Shown: positions 43,829-56,575 of the stretch, piece after piece
Layout: each line of letters opens with the position of its first letter
How positions within the stretch are numbered: the stretch's first letter is position 1
Assembly (NCBI RefSeq): GCF_932294415.1
Contig: NC_065538.1
Coordinates: 16,963,656-17,027,655 of the forward strand
DNA length: 64,000 nucleotides
Direction: 5' to 3'
DNA from: Quercus robur
Lineage: Eukaryota; Streptophyta; Magnoliopsida; Fagales; Fagaceae
Notes under the pieces: generated by a model
Told to the model about the DNA's origin: nothing
Database searches by the model: none
Seen by the model: only the letters and a program-made list of their open reading frames with translations
Program-made: the position numbers and the translations under genes

Positions 43829-46800
43829 ATGGTGAGGGCGTATGCAATGAAAGGGGAGAAGCGAAAGAATAGGGAAGAGAGGCATGACATAGAGCAAGAT
43901 GCAAAGAGAGCCATTACAGAGAACACAAGTGATGGTGAGGAAGCAGGAAAAGAGGTGGAGAATGGACTTGAGGGTATTCCAGTTGTCCCAAGTGACCAGA
44001 ATAATACGAACAAAGCCAGGGTCATCTTCATTCTTCAAAAGGCATCTTTGGAAGTTGCAAAAGTTGGAAAGGTCTGTTAATTATATTGGAACTTTTTTTT
44101 TCATATGTATGTTGTAAAAGATGAAATTTTTTGGTTTGGGTCTGTGTGGAGGGGTTGTTTTATGGGTTTTAGGCTTTCTGGTATGGTTGCAGTGCTTTCT
44201 TTAATAATTTTTTGTCAGAATATATACAAATTTTGATTTAGGTTCTCTGGGTTTTGGGTTTAACCTATGCTTTATGGCTTTTATTGGGATTTCTTTGTGA
44301 TTGATGTTTTTTTTTTTTTTTTAAACTAGTTTTATGCATACAGAGTTACCAACTTTTGAACTCAGACAACCATGCATAATTCTTAAAGAAAAATAACAAA
44401 AATCCTGCTGATTACAGGCCTGACATTGCTCATCAGGTTTGTGGACTTAGCAATTATGGGGTTGACATTGTGCTTCAATTATTGCTCTTGAATTTTTGAC
44501 ATTGGCGAACCATACATGATCTTAAGGCGTTGTTGTGTTCAGGCTCTCCTAACTATTTTGGATAGCCAACTTAATAAAAGAGGGATGGTGCAAGCCGTGT
44601 ATGTGAAAAGTGAGAAAGGTGTCCTTTTTGAAGTTAAACCATATACTCGTCTTCCAAGGACATTTAAGCATTTCTGTGGCCTTATGTGTAAGTTCAACAG
44701 TTCTCACCTCAACATCAAAAAGCACGCTGATATTGTGTCTATGAGTGTGTTTGTTTTTTGCTTGGGAGCTCTATTTGATGTTTTTAACTTCTTTTCTTCT
44801 CCTCTTGCTACCTGCAGTGCAGCTGCTACAAAAACTGAGTATTACTGCTGTTGGTAAGCGTGAGAAACTTTTGCTTGCTATCAAGAACACTGTAAGCCGG
44901 TATCTACCTGTCAACTCTCGCAAAATAGGTGAGGTTAATGTTGTATGATTTTTCCTGTGTTATCTATTCTGTCCTAGAAATGAGGTTAATATTTGCTTTG
45001 ATACCAGGCTTATCACATAGTTCAGTAAAATTGGTTAATATAAACAACTATGTGGACTCTGCTGATAGTGATGTTGACCTTGCTTTTGTGGTAAGCTCAA
45101 AATAATTTTAACACTGATACATATGTTATGTTACCAAAACTTGGAATTTTTTCTCTAATATCTGGGTTTTCAGGTTGGTGCAATGGCCCATGGTAAAATT
45201 GACAGGCAGGACGCAGATGATTTAATATCAAGTATGTTTTTTTCTACATTGTTTGCTTATACAAGTCCAAATAGTCACATCCTCTTTGCGTGCATGTCAG
45301 TGTGCTTTCTTCATGCTGGTGTGTATCTCTTCTTTCAGCAAATTTGAATTTGCCTTCACCACCAACACCCCCCCCCCCCCCCTTTCCAAAATTCACCACC
45401 ATCACAACAACCAAAATTTATTTCTAGAAATGGAGGATGTAGGTGGCTTTTGTTTCTGCTGACTACCAAAGACTTACGGCTATCTATTTAGAGATTGGAA
45501 TGCTTCTCAAAGAAACTCAGACTTGTCAATTGAGTTGTAGCTAATTTTCAAGCGGATGATTTCACATATTCTTTTCTCTTAGGTTTCAGCATTTGTATCT
45601 GATTGAAGATATGAATATGACTAAATTATGCATTTGAATAAGTGTTTCCTACAGATAGAAATGCGGCTGATTTGTCCTTACTTCTTTGACATGAATCAGG
45701 TGGGGTAGTTTCCTCCTTTTCTTGCCCACCTAATGCAGGATTATCAGTTGCATCATTTGTTGGGTACAGGAAAATTCACTCTTCTGTAATGTACAGTTAT
45801 CTCTTTTGTCCATGAGTGAGCATTCAGTAGGTTCTCGTCTTTGTAAAACTGCCTTCTCGAAGTCTATCATAATTCATAAATGAGATTTTCAAGTTTTCTT
45901 AAATTATAAAAGTGGAAAACCATGGAATTATGAGCAGTATTGGGTGAAATGGGGCAAGGATGGCTCAATTTCAATTGCAGCCTGAATCTGAGTTCATTCC
46001 TGCTTGAACCATGGTTACTAAGAATCCAGACTTACCACAGTAGAAAATTTGGGTTGGATGGTCAGGTTTTCCCAAGCACACGAACAAGGCATGCACATGA
46101 CTCACTATCTATGTTAGAAATTTATGTTCGTATTACTCAATACAATGTTAAAAATCAAATGTCTTTTAACACAGAATTAGGTGAGGTAGTAAATTTAGTC
46201 TTCATTGGTTGAACTCGATACAATACTGAGTTATAATATCTGATTCCAAATTGAATCAAAAGGGCCTTTACAAGGAGGATTTTAAGGTTATTTGACATTT
46301 TTATAATTGTGTAATCTTAACTGTAATGATAAATTGTCATATTGTTTACAGACTAGTAAAACTACATAGGGTGTTATTTATGACATTTCCAATCAAACTA
46401 TATCTGTTTTGATTTTTTTTTTTTTTTTTTTCTTTTGATGTTTTAAGTACTTGCATAAAGAAATACTCCTTTCTGTTTGCTCTTTAAAGTTTAGGAAATA
46501 AGCTTGAGAGTTTGTCTTGGACATCAGAGTATACAGATAATCTGATTTATAATCATTTTTGTTCCACATTGAGCATTCTGTGGGGTTGAAATTGTTCCAT
46601 GGCTACCTTTTCTAACAATGCTTGAGAACTTATTTTTTCAGCTTTGAGGTTCATGTTTTGTTTTTCTTACTGCTCTATTGAGGATAGTAAACCGTTGGGA
46701 AGCTTAGCATTATCTAATTGTTTTATTTTTCCTTTGGAAACAGAGTCCAAGTATGTCATTGATTCTTTTGGAACAAAAACATTATATTTTCTGTCTGCAA

Positions 46801-46903
46801 CTAACAACCTCCAATTTTTTCAGTTTCCGATTTCCCTCTGAGCGCTGCATACTGCATTGGAAAGATTACCAATGCTTTCGAGACAAAGCATAACATCTTG
46901 TGA
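43829..46903 (+). CDS. EMG1: EMG1/NEP1 rRNA pseudouridine N1-methyltransferase, with in-frame stop
   Basis: EMG1/NEP1 is a nucleolar SPOUT-fold enzyme that methylates a pseudouridine in 18S rRNA and helps assemble the small ribosomal subunit. Coding exons are 43829-44071, 44344-44436, 44543-44687, 44818-44928, 45008-45090, 45174-45231 and 46824-46903. Every junction is in phase, giving 270 codons, a normal family length. Family blocks: VIFILQKASLEVAKVGK, SYQLLNSDNHA, NPADYRPDIAHQ, ALLTILDSQLNKRGMVQAVY, GVLFEVKPYTRLPRTFKHF, LLQKLSITAVGKREKLL, YLPVNSRKIG, VGAMAHGKID and FPLSAAYCIGKI. The only lesion is TAA at 44377-44379 (codon 93), where the family has Asn (HANFL). This could be a null allele, a young pseudogene or a sequence error. 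ATG 43829 (MVRAYAMKGEK) follows the acceptor GGTGCCAG near 43796. Confidence 0.88.
45232..46823 (+). other. long last intron of the EMG1-like gene
   Basis: This 1.6-kb intron separates exon 6 from the short last exon. It holds a poly-C run at 45368-45381, a poly-T at 46407-46430 and no recognisable coding sequence. Confidence 0.75.
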
Positions 46904-47699
46904 GCCCTACTCACTCTTCTAATATTTGTCAACTATATTGTAGTGTATTCTTCCAAGGAAAATACATTTATCAATCAGAGAAATATGCGACAAGTTCTCA
47001 GGATGTGTTTATAGTTTCACAGTTGCAAGGGATAATAATTTTTTTTTCCTGTTTAAATGAAATTTTGTTCTGCAAATAATGCGTTTACGTATATTAGTTG
47101 AGAAGTCAAGATAATTGAGGGGCAGTAATATGGAATACACTATTGGCCTTGATATCTAATGTATTGAATCTAATGCTCTCAATCTATTAGAAGCATATAT
47201 TATTTGTTGTATCTACTTCATATCTGAAAATCTGAATACATACTTTGACCTTAGTTACTATCTCATTGAAATGTCCTACCACTTGATTGAATTAGTGTTC
47301 AATTACTCTTCATACTTTGCAAAGTAACAATTCTCTGTTGCTTGTACTCACGAAAAAAAAAATACTTGTTGTTTGTTGTTTTGTTTTTAAGGTTGCTTCA
47401 AGTACATCAGGTTGCTTCAAAATTATTTCAACCAAGCAATTTACGGGGCAAAGGGATTTTGCAATAGAAAAAAGGTGTTTTGTGGGGAAAAAGTTAAAAA
47501 CACGTCTATACTAAAATTTCAAAATATCTTAGATCCACTAATGACAAGATTGATTAATTCTATGCTTGGAGACTTTGTGATGCACAACCATAATCTTTTT
47601 ACTTTATATCCTTCCATACTACTTTTCACATCTCACTTGAATCAAGTCATTTGAAAGTTGCCAACATAGTAATGTCCACTTGATAGTCATCTTTGAAAG
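46904..47699. other. no gene recognised; EMG1 3' flank
   Basis: AT-rich DNA that should contain the 3' UTR of the EMG1-like gene. Small open frames show no family motif. Confidence 0.6.
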
Positions 47700-48180
47700 T
47701 CACTTGAATGCTTTACACATAGTAATGTCCACTTGATAGTCATCTTTGATACCTTCTTTAATATCTATCAACCTAGAGATTCTTCTAGGCTTATCAAGAT
47801 GTATCTTAGCAACCCATCTTGCAGTCACTTGTCTATTATGAAATTGTCCTTGAACAAGTGGGTGAACATTATAAAATGCTTTCACTTGCAAAGAGCCTTA
47901 GGTAATTCTTCATTTCTTTCAAAGGATAACCCTACTTAATTCTATAAGATTGTACAGCCTCTTTAATTAAACTCTATATTATCATTGTAAAATATTATCA
48001 TTGTAAAGCATGCCCAATTCAAACTGGAGATTTCTATTTTTGCCCTAAACTCAATAAATCTAGGTTGGCTATCATCTTCTGAATTGTGTAGGGCTCCAAG
48101 CAAATCTGCATCCTCATAATCAGAGCGCAATAAGATCATTCTGCCATGTGTATGTTTACCAATGCATGTAAAAATTTGAA
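47700..48180 (-). mobile_element. MULE transposase N-terminal remnant
   Basis: Minus-strand pieces read SDYEDADLLGALHNSEDD with PRFIEF, the acidic region at the start of MuDR-type transposases. Further on comes HNRQVTARWVAKIHL and KEGIKDDYQVDITMCKAFK, like the conserved 'VTARWLAKKYxDxFR...YGVDISxxQAYRAK' block. The first piece is in a different frame or distance from the second, and no catalytic region remains. It is a decayed Mutator-like element. Confidence 0.75.
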
Positions 48181-49588
48181 ATTCAAAAAAATTAAAATAT
48201 AGCTGCGATAGAAGCAAAAACAAAGAAGTTATAAAACTACACCCATTATATCGTGGAGGAGTTAAATGGTTAGAAAAAAAAAATAAAAAATACCTGTTCA
48301 TAAAATAAAAGGTAATTGTTCAAACCTCATATATATATATATATATATATATATGATCGGGTTCAAGTTACACTCAATGTAACTTTAAGAAATATTACAC
48401 TATCAAATTTTTTTTTTATAATTAGATGCGAATTTTGACAAATCTACTATTAGATTACATTATTTTTGTATATTCTTCATGCTTGAGAATTTTCTAGGTT
48501 ATCAAAGATTAATAGTCATGCCATCAATCAATTGTTTAGATAGTTGAAATAGTCATGTTATCAATCAAGGATTAATAGCCATGTGATCAAAGATTAATAG
48601 CCATGTCATCAATTAAGATTATTTTTACGAAAAGTATTTATAGATTAGATAGCTGAAATAGCAATCCTGCCTGAGAGATGTGGCAATAGTGATGATATGC
48701 AATGCAAAGTAGGTTAGGACAAATGGGAGTTGCAAAATGGGATGCCTACACAAACAAACATAATGCATTTTATATTAAATTAATATATAAGGTAAGATAT
48801 TTTGTAAAAATTAAAGGTTTGGTTGGAATTAATTTCTAATACTCCATACAAATGGTTCATCCTCTATATGTCTTAATATATAAGTTTAGATATTTTGTAA
48901 AAATTATAAGTGTGGTTGGAATTGATTTCTAATATTCCATACAAATAGGTCATCCTCTATACATCTTAAATAGCTTAAATATTAAGAAAAAATAAGTAAA
49001 TTCATCACATATTAGGAAAAATAAAACAAATATAAGACTTTATTAATATAAGAAAAATGTAACTTTATCAAGAGCCTACCAACATTACACTAAGAAGATG
49101 ATACAATTGTCAACGAATAAACTCCTCTTTCTACCCAAACATCTCCTTGAAAAGTGTGAACATGATTTGTTGAAGTTATTTTTAGTAGAAAACTACTTCT
49201 ATTATATGCCGCATAACTCATATTTATATGTCTATCCAACGCATTACCCTTATTCAACCCTAAGTCAATAGAAATATGTTGAATTGTAGGAGCATGGAGA
49301 TTGCTGGCAAAATTTCGATTTCTCCTACATGTTAGAATCATCATTCTTGAACGTGCAGAATAAGTGGACTTCATAGTACCACAAAAAATTGTTTAAAGTT
49401 TAAACCATCATGATAGAAAGACAAACCATCAGAAAAAAGCAAAAAGAAGAAAAAAAATTGTACAATACAAAAAGTAGATTATGTTTAATATATTTTGTAC
49501 TAACAAACAAAAAGTTCTGGCTGTTTTCATTTGTCTTTTCATCGTATTTATTTTTTTTAACTATGTATTTTGTGTTTTTGGATATTAA
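48181..49588. other. no gene recognised; tandem repeats
   Basis: The stretch includes a TA microsatellite at 48330-48354, short repeated TAATAGTCATG..ATCAAT words at 48508-48625, and a 93-bp tandem duplication at 48781-48967. The rest is AT-rich. Confidence 0.6.
48781..48967 (+). repeat. 93-bp tandem duplication
   Basis: Copies at 48781-48873 and 48874-48967 both start TAATATATAAG and share AGATATTTTGTAAAAATTA and TCATCCTCTATA. Confidence 0.92.
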
Positions 49589-49912
49589 GAGCATGTTTGG
49601 ATCCACGACTGCATTTTTGGATCTGCATTTTTGGATCTGCATTTTTGTTCTTTTTTTTTTTTTTTTTTGGTTTTCACGCGTTTTTGGAGTATTGCGTTAC
49701 TGTTCATTGAACAGTAACCGCAAATCTTGACTTTCTGCAGTAAACAGTGCACATGTGCACTGTTCATGGACCCACAAATTTCATTTTTTATCAATTTTTT
49801 CATTAAAAATGGGTCCCACAGTACTATTCACACATTTAAAAATTATTTTGCTACAGTGTTTTCAGTTTTCAGTTTTCAGTTTCAGCAAAATAAGCTCTAT
49901 CCAAACACACAC
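49589..49912 (+). mobile_element. Tourist-like (PIF/Harbinger) MITE, 324 bp
   Basis: The left end GAGCATGTTTGGATCC and right end ATCCAAACACACAC are imperfect inverted repeats of the G..TGTTTGGAT type. The flanking TAA (49586-49588 and 49913-49915) is the 3-bp duplication expected for PIF/Harbinger. The interior holds ACTGTTCA / GAACAGTAAC motifs and a poly-T. A related piece lies at 57473-57620. Confidence 0.78.
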
Positions 49913-50700
49913 TAAAAAGAGGAATTGAATAATTTTTTTTTTTTTTTTTTGGATTGAATCTTTGCTGCATTTTTTTTCAAGTCAAGGTTATTATTATTAC
50001 TAGTGTTTAACCCGCGCGATGCGCGGGATCATTTAAAATCTCATAAGTAGAAGAAAATACAGGTAATTGCTTTACATATATATTATACATTGTTAAGACT
50101 CTTAGTCATTACAACTCTACTGTGTATAACTATAAAAGTGGTTTCATTAGAAGTAATAAAGTTGTAAGAATTAGATATTTTTATATTTCTTTTAAAATAA
50201 GAAAGAAGAGAGGAAAAGAACTGGAAAGAGAAATTATTTAATTTTTTATATTTCTTAGGTAAAACTCCATAGTGTTTTATTAAGCAATTGAGAAGGAAAA
50301 ATAGCACAATTGACATTATAAGGGAAATCAAACAGCCATAGTACAATTACATACACTATATTGACACGCATAACTTTTTACTTTACAATAACAGAACAAT
50401 AGGGGAAAATCTATTTATTTTAATAAAGCAAATCCTGTTGTCTACATTCTTCATTCAGCTTATACACTTTGAAATCAACCATTTTGGGCCATCACAGTGT
50501 CTAACATACCAAATTGTGAAATATAATTACATTTTATAGTAACGTTGTTCTAATTTGTCAGTTTTAGTCAGCACATTCAGTTTATTCTTCTAAAGGCAAA
50601 AAAATTAAAATTAACAATACTATGAAATACGTAAAGATTCCTAGAGTAAGGTAGTATATACAATAGAGTTCAGTTTTTTTTCTTCTTTGTAGCAATTTGC

Positions 50701-51539
50701 TTAGTAGTTTTTTGACGCTTCAAGCGGCATTCTTTCAGGTCTTTGAACATATGTTTCTCCTATTTCTATTTTTTGATTGGCTGTGTACTTGTCCTTCCTT
50801 GATTTTCTTACAATTTCCTCCATTGTTTCCTGCAATAATTTGCATTGTTATGTATCAATTAGATATGTAAAGTAGATTATGTGTAGACTAATCTTTGAAT
50901 CATATAGTAAGCAAGTTGAAGTAAGTATGTTTCAATCACCTGATGTTCTTCAACTTTACTTGAGTCTTTTTGCTTATGTAAAACTTCCATCTCCAAAATT
51001 TTTGAGACCGTGAAATTTTCTTTTCCATACTTCAAATTATATTCATCAAGATGCAGTTGGAACAAATATTCATTGCCAATTATTTTTTGAATCTCTTTTG
51101 GTAAAGTATTCTCATCTAATTTCAACATCTGTATAAACAAAGTATCATTCTATTAGCAATATATATAAATATACATGCAACATTGGTAAGAAAGTATTAA
51201 AACTTTAGTTTTCAGAAAATAAATATATAGGACTGACATTTTTATATGAAATTACCTCTTCATGTATCTCTGCAAGTTCTTTTGCAGTTTTAGAAATAAT
51301 TTTCTCAGCTCCTTTGTCAAACAATATGAATGTGGTTGATCCGGTTTCATCTTGTACTTGGACTTGTATTCTATAGCTGTTTTAGATACAAAGTTGTTAT
51401 TAGAATGTTATATATAATTTGTGTGTGTTTTAGAATTTACAAATCAAAAATTTTTTTTTAATTACCTTGGGACTACAAATTTTGGCTCATTTTTACAACG
51501 TTCACACCATAGAACTCCTTTGACTTGTTTCACTTTCGT
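50701..51539 (-). CDS. replication protein A 70-kDa-like C-terminal exons (partial)
   Basis: RPA1 binds single-stranded DNA through OB folds; this part corresponds to the C-terminal OB fold with its zinc ribbon. Minus-strand exons are 51539-51466 (KVKQVKGVLWCERCKNEPKF, half of the zinc ribbon), 51376-51256 (YRIQVQVQDETGSTTFILFD, KTAKELAEIHEE), 51128-50940 (LPKEIQKIIGNEYLFQLHLD, EYNLKYGKENFTVSKI) and 50829-50701 (ending SKNY and TAA). All four are open and joined in matching phase with GT-AG borders. The first three OB folds expected upstream were not found. RPA-like genes are often carried by plant Helitrons, which fits its position. It may be a captured fragment rather than a working gene. 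Confidence 0.82.
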
Positions 51540-51882
51540 CTTGCATATAAAACATGCAACATAATAAATAATAAATAGGTAAACAAAATAAATAAAGCTA
51601 ACAACAACATTTTAAAAAGCCTCCCAATAAACTGAGTGTAATAGTCTGAGCAGTACAAAAATTAAAAGAAACAAAGACTTATAAGCATTCTAGTAAGTTA
51701 AAGACATATATCAATAAGGAAATAACAATAGATTTTACATTAAAAACTCAGTAATTAACATTAAATATAAAAAAATTTACTTACTAAAAATTACAAAATA
51801 ATTTTACTTCTTCAACATTCTGTTCTTAAACCATCCATCTTACTAAATGTAAAGACAATCAGAAAAGAAAAGTGAGATAAAC

Positions 51883-54800
51883 GAAGAACCCAAGAAATGG
51901 CTCTAACAACCATATATAAAAGAAAAGCCAATAGGAAATAACAAAATGCTATTCTAAATAAGAACCAAGTAAAAGCATTGTTAAATATTATGTGTAAATA
52001 ATTAAAGATTATAACTTGAGGCCAAAACATTGAATGAAAGAGAATAGATGTCCGGATTTTAATTCAATTTCAAATAACAAAAAATAACGTTGAGGATGTG
52101 AAATAAGAACTGAAATTAATGATTACATAATCATCACAAATAGAAATTCAAATCCTTCAAAACCAACATAATGTAATCATTGAGCTGCACTGAATAGTAA
52201 AATACCCAAAAATTGATCCACATATCTTAAGAAATAGGATTGGATGATTTGCAAGTTTTGGCAAGTAACAAAAAATTATTTTGGTCCTTCAGGAATTTTA
52301 ATCAAACAATCTGGACTCAAAAGAGAGTTTATCAATTAGGAACAGCTACCAAGTTAAATTCAGATCCAAATCCCGTTGAACAAATGTTACCCATTTACTA
52401 AGACACAAAAAAAATATATAAATACATGCTTACTAATTTCTTCTTCATCAACTGCTTTCGTTATAGTTTTTTTGTAACATAGACTTTTATCTATAATGAA
52501 AACATATAAACTTTTAAAATACCAAGACAAAAGAAAAGGTACAAAGGAATTAAAAAGTGAAGTTCCAAACTTTAAGAAAAATAAGACAAACAATACTTTT
52601 ACAGGTCAATTTACTGAAGAAAAAAAATTTAATTGAAACCAAATACTTCAAGAACAATTCTGACTATATTGTGCAAGGAAAAAACTAATTCAAACCCAAT
52701 GACATCAAATGAAAAAAACGTAACCCAAAAAAAAAGAGAGAGACAAAAGGAAAGTCAGGCCAATCTAAACCCTTCAATATGATTCGGTATCTCTTCTTGC
52801 AAAATACCAAACCATCGTATCTGGTAGAGAAATGCGTAAATCTGTAAAAGAAGAACCCAAGAAATGGCTCTAACAACCAACATAAACTTAGTTCTCATAC
52901 TTCTACTACATACATTAAAACCTAAATAATTTAGTATATTTAAGCATATAGTATCCAATATCCCCTAAAAATTTTAAACATTACTCTGTTCAAATCACAT
53001 CACGTATGTACTTCTATTCTCCAATAGGCCATTCTTCAAAGCAATTAACAACATCATCTAACTATAAAGCTTTTTTTTTTTTTTTTTAAATAATAAGTAA
53101 ACTATGATAACAGAGTATAATTTTTAAAAGAACATGCCAGATCAACTGGTTTCTCATTTGATTGAAATTTAATCACATGAAAAACCATAGCAAGCTCAGA
53201 TCAAATGCATAGCCAAACAAACTTCGGATTAGCCAAAAATAATTACAAATTTACTGAAAGAAATAAAAATAAATAAAATCAAAGAGAGGAAAAAAACAAA
53301 TAGTGGATTGCTATTGGCAAAACAATGTGACAGGAGATAGGAAGATTGCAAATCTTCATAGAAAAGTCATTAATTTAGTTGAAACTAAAAATAAATCTAC
53401 AAAATTTATATAAAAAAAAGAAACTAATTATAATCAATTCAACGTTAAATATTTACTCAGAGGAGTTTGAATATGTACTAAATGATGAAGGCCGGGACAT
53501 AAATTTATATGAAAATGCCTTTATATTGTAAATTAGAGATAAAAGGAGGGAAAGAAACACCTTAGGAGGCTTGATGTCAAAGTTTTCATATAGTTCATTG
53601 CAGAGAGTTCATCTGCCTCTCAAATCTCTTGTAAACCACTTATGGTAGTGTATGATTCTAATAGAGCCATCCCAATCGACTTGGACATAGCTAAGACACT
53701 AAAACACTAATCAGCCTGAACATTGCAAGTAAAGTTGTGGCCCACTCTTAGAAGATATTTCTTCAGGGAATAAGAAAATCAATTATGACTGTTCTGTCTA
53801 TTAGAGTTTCTCAACAAAGCAACCAAATAAAAGCATGAGATGTTTCAATATTAATGGTTTGAAAGTATATTTACGTTTTTGGTGAGCTAACAATAAAGAA
53901 TTAGATAAAGGAAACTAAATGTTACATACCTATTTCTACACCCCCTGTTCTGCAAAATGCCAGAATAGCCATTAAGATTGCAAATTGTTCACTTTAAAAT
54001 GGCTGGCTTTGCAAAGTAACCCACAATTCAACCAATAATAGTCAAATTCACAAATTCACAAACTCACAAATTCTTGGGAGCATATCACACTCTTAAAATA
54101 CAAATTGACTTTAGAAACCAATAATAGACAAACTAAAAGCCAAATATCTAATGTTGAATTGACTTTACAAATTTACTTTAGAAGTCAAATTGATTTTAAA
54201 ACTGAATAAAGGTTAAAACGATTCAAAAAAAAATCTAATGTTGGCCTTGCCATTGCCATCTACCCCATCAATCTCTGCTAAGCATTTAAAACAAAAGCAC
54301 ACCCAAACATAACTTTAAATGTTAACAAAAAGAATATATCAAGTATTGAGCACACACTTTACACTAAATTCTTTTGATGATATTATTCTTTCTTGAAACT
54401 TGATTATCCAATCAGTAGCTGTATTTTCTAAATTTGTCATAGTTCTATTTTCTCCTAGGCCTTTCCTAAACACATCTATTTTCAATAGGGCGATACTCCC
54501 AGTGCTATTAAAAAAAAAAAAAAAAAAAGTAATGATGATATTTTGAGACCAAAGAATTCAAAGAAAAATACTAAAACCCATCTTTTTTTAAACTGTTTTT
54601 GTTTAAAGTTTTTTTTAATCAAACATTAACAAATGATAAAGAGATACAAATTAAAAAAAAAGCAACAAAGGAAAATTAGGCTGGCCTGACCTTTATATTT
54701 AATCAAGTAGCTCTTCTTGAATAGATACCAACTGTCTTATAAGCCCGAGCAGAGATGATAGATCTACATTAGCACGTGAGGGAAAAAAAGTCATTGAAAA

Positions 54801-55110
54801 TACAAAATTACTGAGAAGCAACAATGTAAATGAAGCCCTCGAAAATTTGGCATATTTATGAATTATTAGTACTTGACAGGAAAAACTCAGCGAATCTGAA
54901 TTTCAACAAAAAATGAAAGGGTAAGAAGGTTTTTTAAACTGACAGAAGAGAAAGATGAAAGATAGACACACACCAAACAAATAACCAAAAAAAACGATGA
55001 AGATGTGAAATAAGAACTGAAATTAATGATTACATAATCATCACAAATAGAAATTCAAATCCTTCAAAACCAACATAATGTAATCATTGAGCTACACTGA
55101 ATAGTAAAAT
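51883..55110. repeat. dispersed direct repeats inside the Helitron
   Basis: A 109-bp segment (52095-52203) recurs at 55002-55110 with very few changes (shared GATGTGAAATAAGAACTGAA and AACCAACATAATGTAATCAT). A 30-bp segment with AAGAACCCAAGAAATGGCTC occurs at 51883-51912 and 52850-52879. These suggest internal segmental duplication. Between them I see no supported gene. A possible exon lies on the minus strand near 53675-53562 (WDGSIRIIHYHKWFTRDL, interrupted by one TGA, ending at a donor AAG|GTG), of unknown origin. Confidence 0.8.
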
Positions 55111-56411
55111 TTCACAAAAACAAATAAGCCAAAATTAATTGCAAAGGAAGATGAAGAGAGACTATAAAAGAAGCGGATGCAAACATTGTAATATGGTTTG
55201 AGTTGCAAAAAATTTGGAAGATTGTTTTACTTTTTAATAAGCTATTACCTATTTCCAATATGATGATGGTAAAGAATTTGGCTTCCATTAGCCAAGGATA
55301 TATATAAATAAATATTTAAAGCACATCAAACAGTAAAACTTAAAGCAAAATTTACATTATATTTTGTAAATAAAACATAATAGTTCAATGTCATATGACC
55401 AGTGAGTTTTATGAATAAGTAAACTTAGTATATATTTACACCCATTCAAAATAACAGAAACAGCTAGTAACCTAAGGTAAATTGTAATTACCAACTTCTA
55501 AATTTTAGTATGTATTTACTGCTTTAAATTAATTCCATGAGCTTACAGATAAATATAGTCACTATTCTACTAACAAATGTGCAATTAAACAATTAGGAAG
55601 CAAAAACATTAATACATCAAAACAAAGAACCATAAACTTTGCATATGAAAAAGAATCCAACAAATTTAGACAATATTTATACATTTTGGTGAAAACAGAT
55701 TCAGTACTTAGGAAATATATTCTTGAACAACATTGAACAAACAATTTTAATTTCAATCAAATGTTTGATACCCCTTTGTAGCTTCAGTTTTGTGGTCATG
55801 CCACATTGGCTGCTGCACATACAATCTTTGTAAGTATTCTACACTATGAAACTCAAAGAAAAAGAGGTGTGCTCCAACCAAACATGATCTACTAAATGAA
55901 TTACAAACAATTTCTGTCAATTTAATAGTAATTACATTCATTGTTTTATAAATGAAAATTCACCTACCAGCAACCATAAAGTTACAACAACAAAAATACA
56001 TTACACTTTCAGATTTCAAAGTCTTACAATCCAATCTAACCAACAACACAAATATACATCAGAATTGAATCTCACACCAAATCCACAAAACAAAATCAAT
56101 CATAACCCAAACACCTTAGGTTTTACGAATTAAGTTTGTACCCATATAAAATTATATATATGGCAAGCCACAGTATCTGAAACTTAAATTAATATATCAC
56201 ATACATCAATCACAGCACACAGATTTATCGAACAATAGTTCTTAAACGAAATTATGCAGGAAAATTCCTGCAGAAATTTGAACAATCAAACTTCACAACA
56301 AAGCACCAAAAGGGGAAAAATGAACACAGAGAATTAATGCATATATTTCGTCCAATTTTCACAACAAAGCACTCAAAAAAGGTAGAATGAACAAACAGAA
56401 ATGATGCGTAC

Positions 56412-56575
56412 CTTTCGTCAGAATATCGCCAATCTCTAACTCCGTATCTCAAAACCTATGAGGCGTTTGATCGTATTTAGCTTTGACGGATGCCGATTGT
56501 GATGCTCTAAGTCCGGCAGGGTATGGCAGTGGCCGGCCGTATGAATATCCACTGGTTCGCAGAGTCTGAAGAGAA
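56412..56575 (-). pseudogene. possible captured exon at the 5' side of the Helitron
   Basis: On the minus strand an acceptor CTTCTCTTCAG (56576) and a donor ACGAAAG|GTACGC (56412) bound a 164-bp, relatively GC-rich segment. It reads QTLRTSGYSYGRPLPYPAGL then RASQSASVKAKYDQ and meets a TGA. A further donor TTTTCCAG|GTACGT at 56738 suggests an upstream non-coding exon (56738 to about 56860). The origin was not recognised. The arrangement resembles a promoter plus first exons of a host gene. Confidence 0.4.

Noticed and set aside
47317-47654. Overlapping 65- and 80-codon frames after EMG1
   Set aside because: No recognisable motif and both lie in AT-rich flank.
49090-49374. 94-codon minus frame
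   Set aside because: The composition is not convincing and no family motif or splice context was found.
50000-50030. GC hairpin as a transcription terminator
   Set aside because: Intrinsic terminators are bacterial; the hairpin plus CTAG next to a T fits a Helitron 3' end better.
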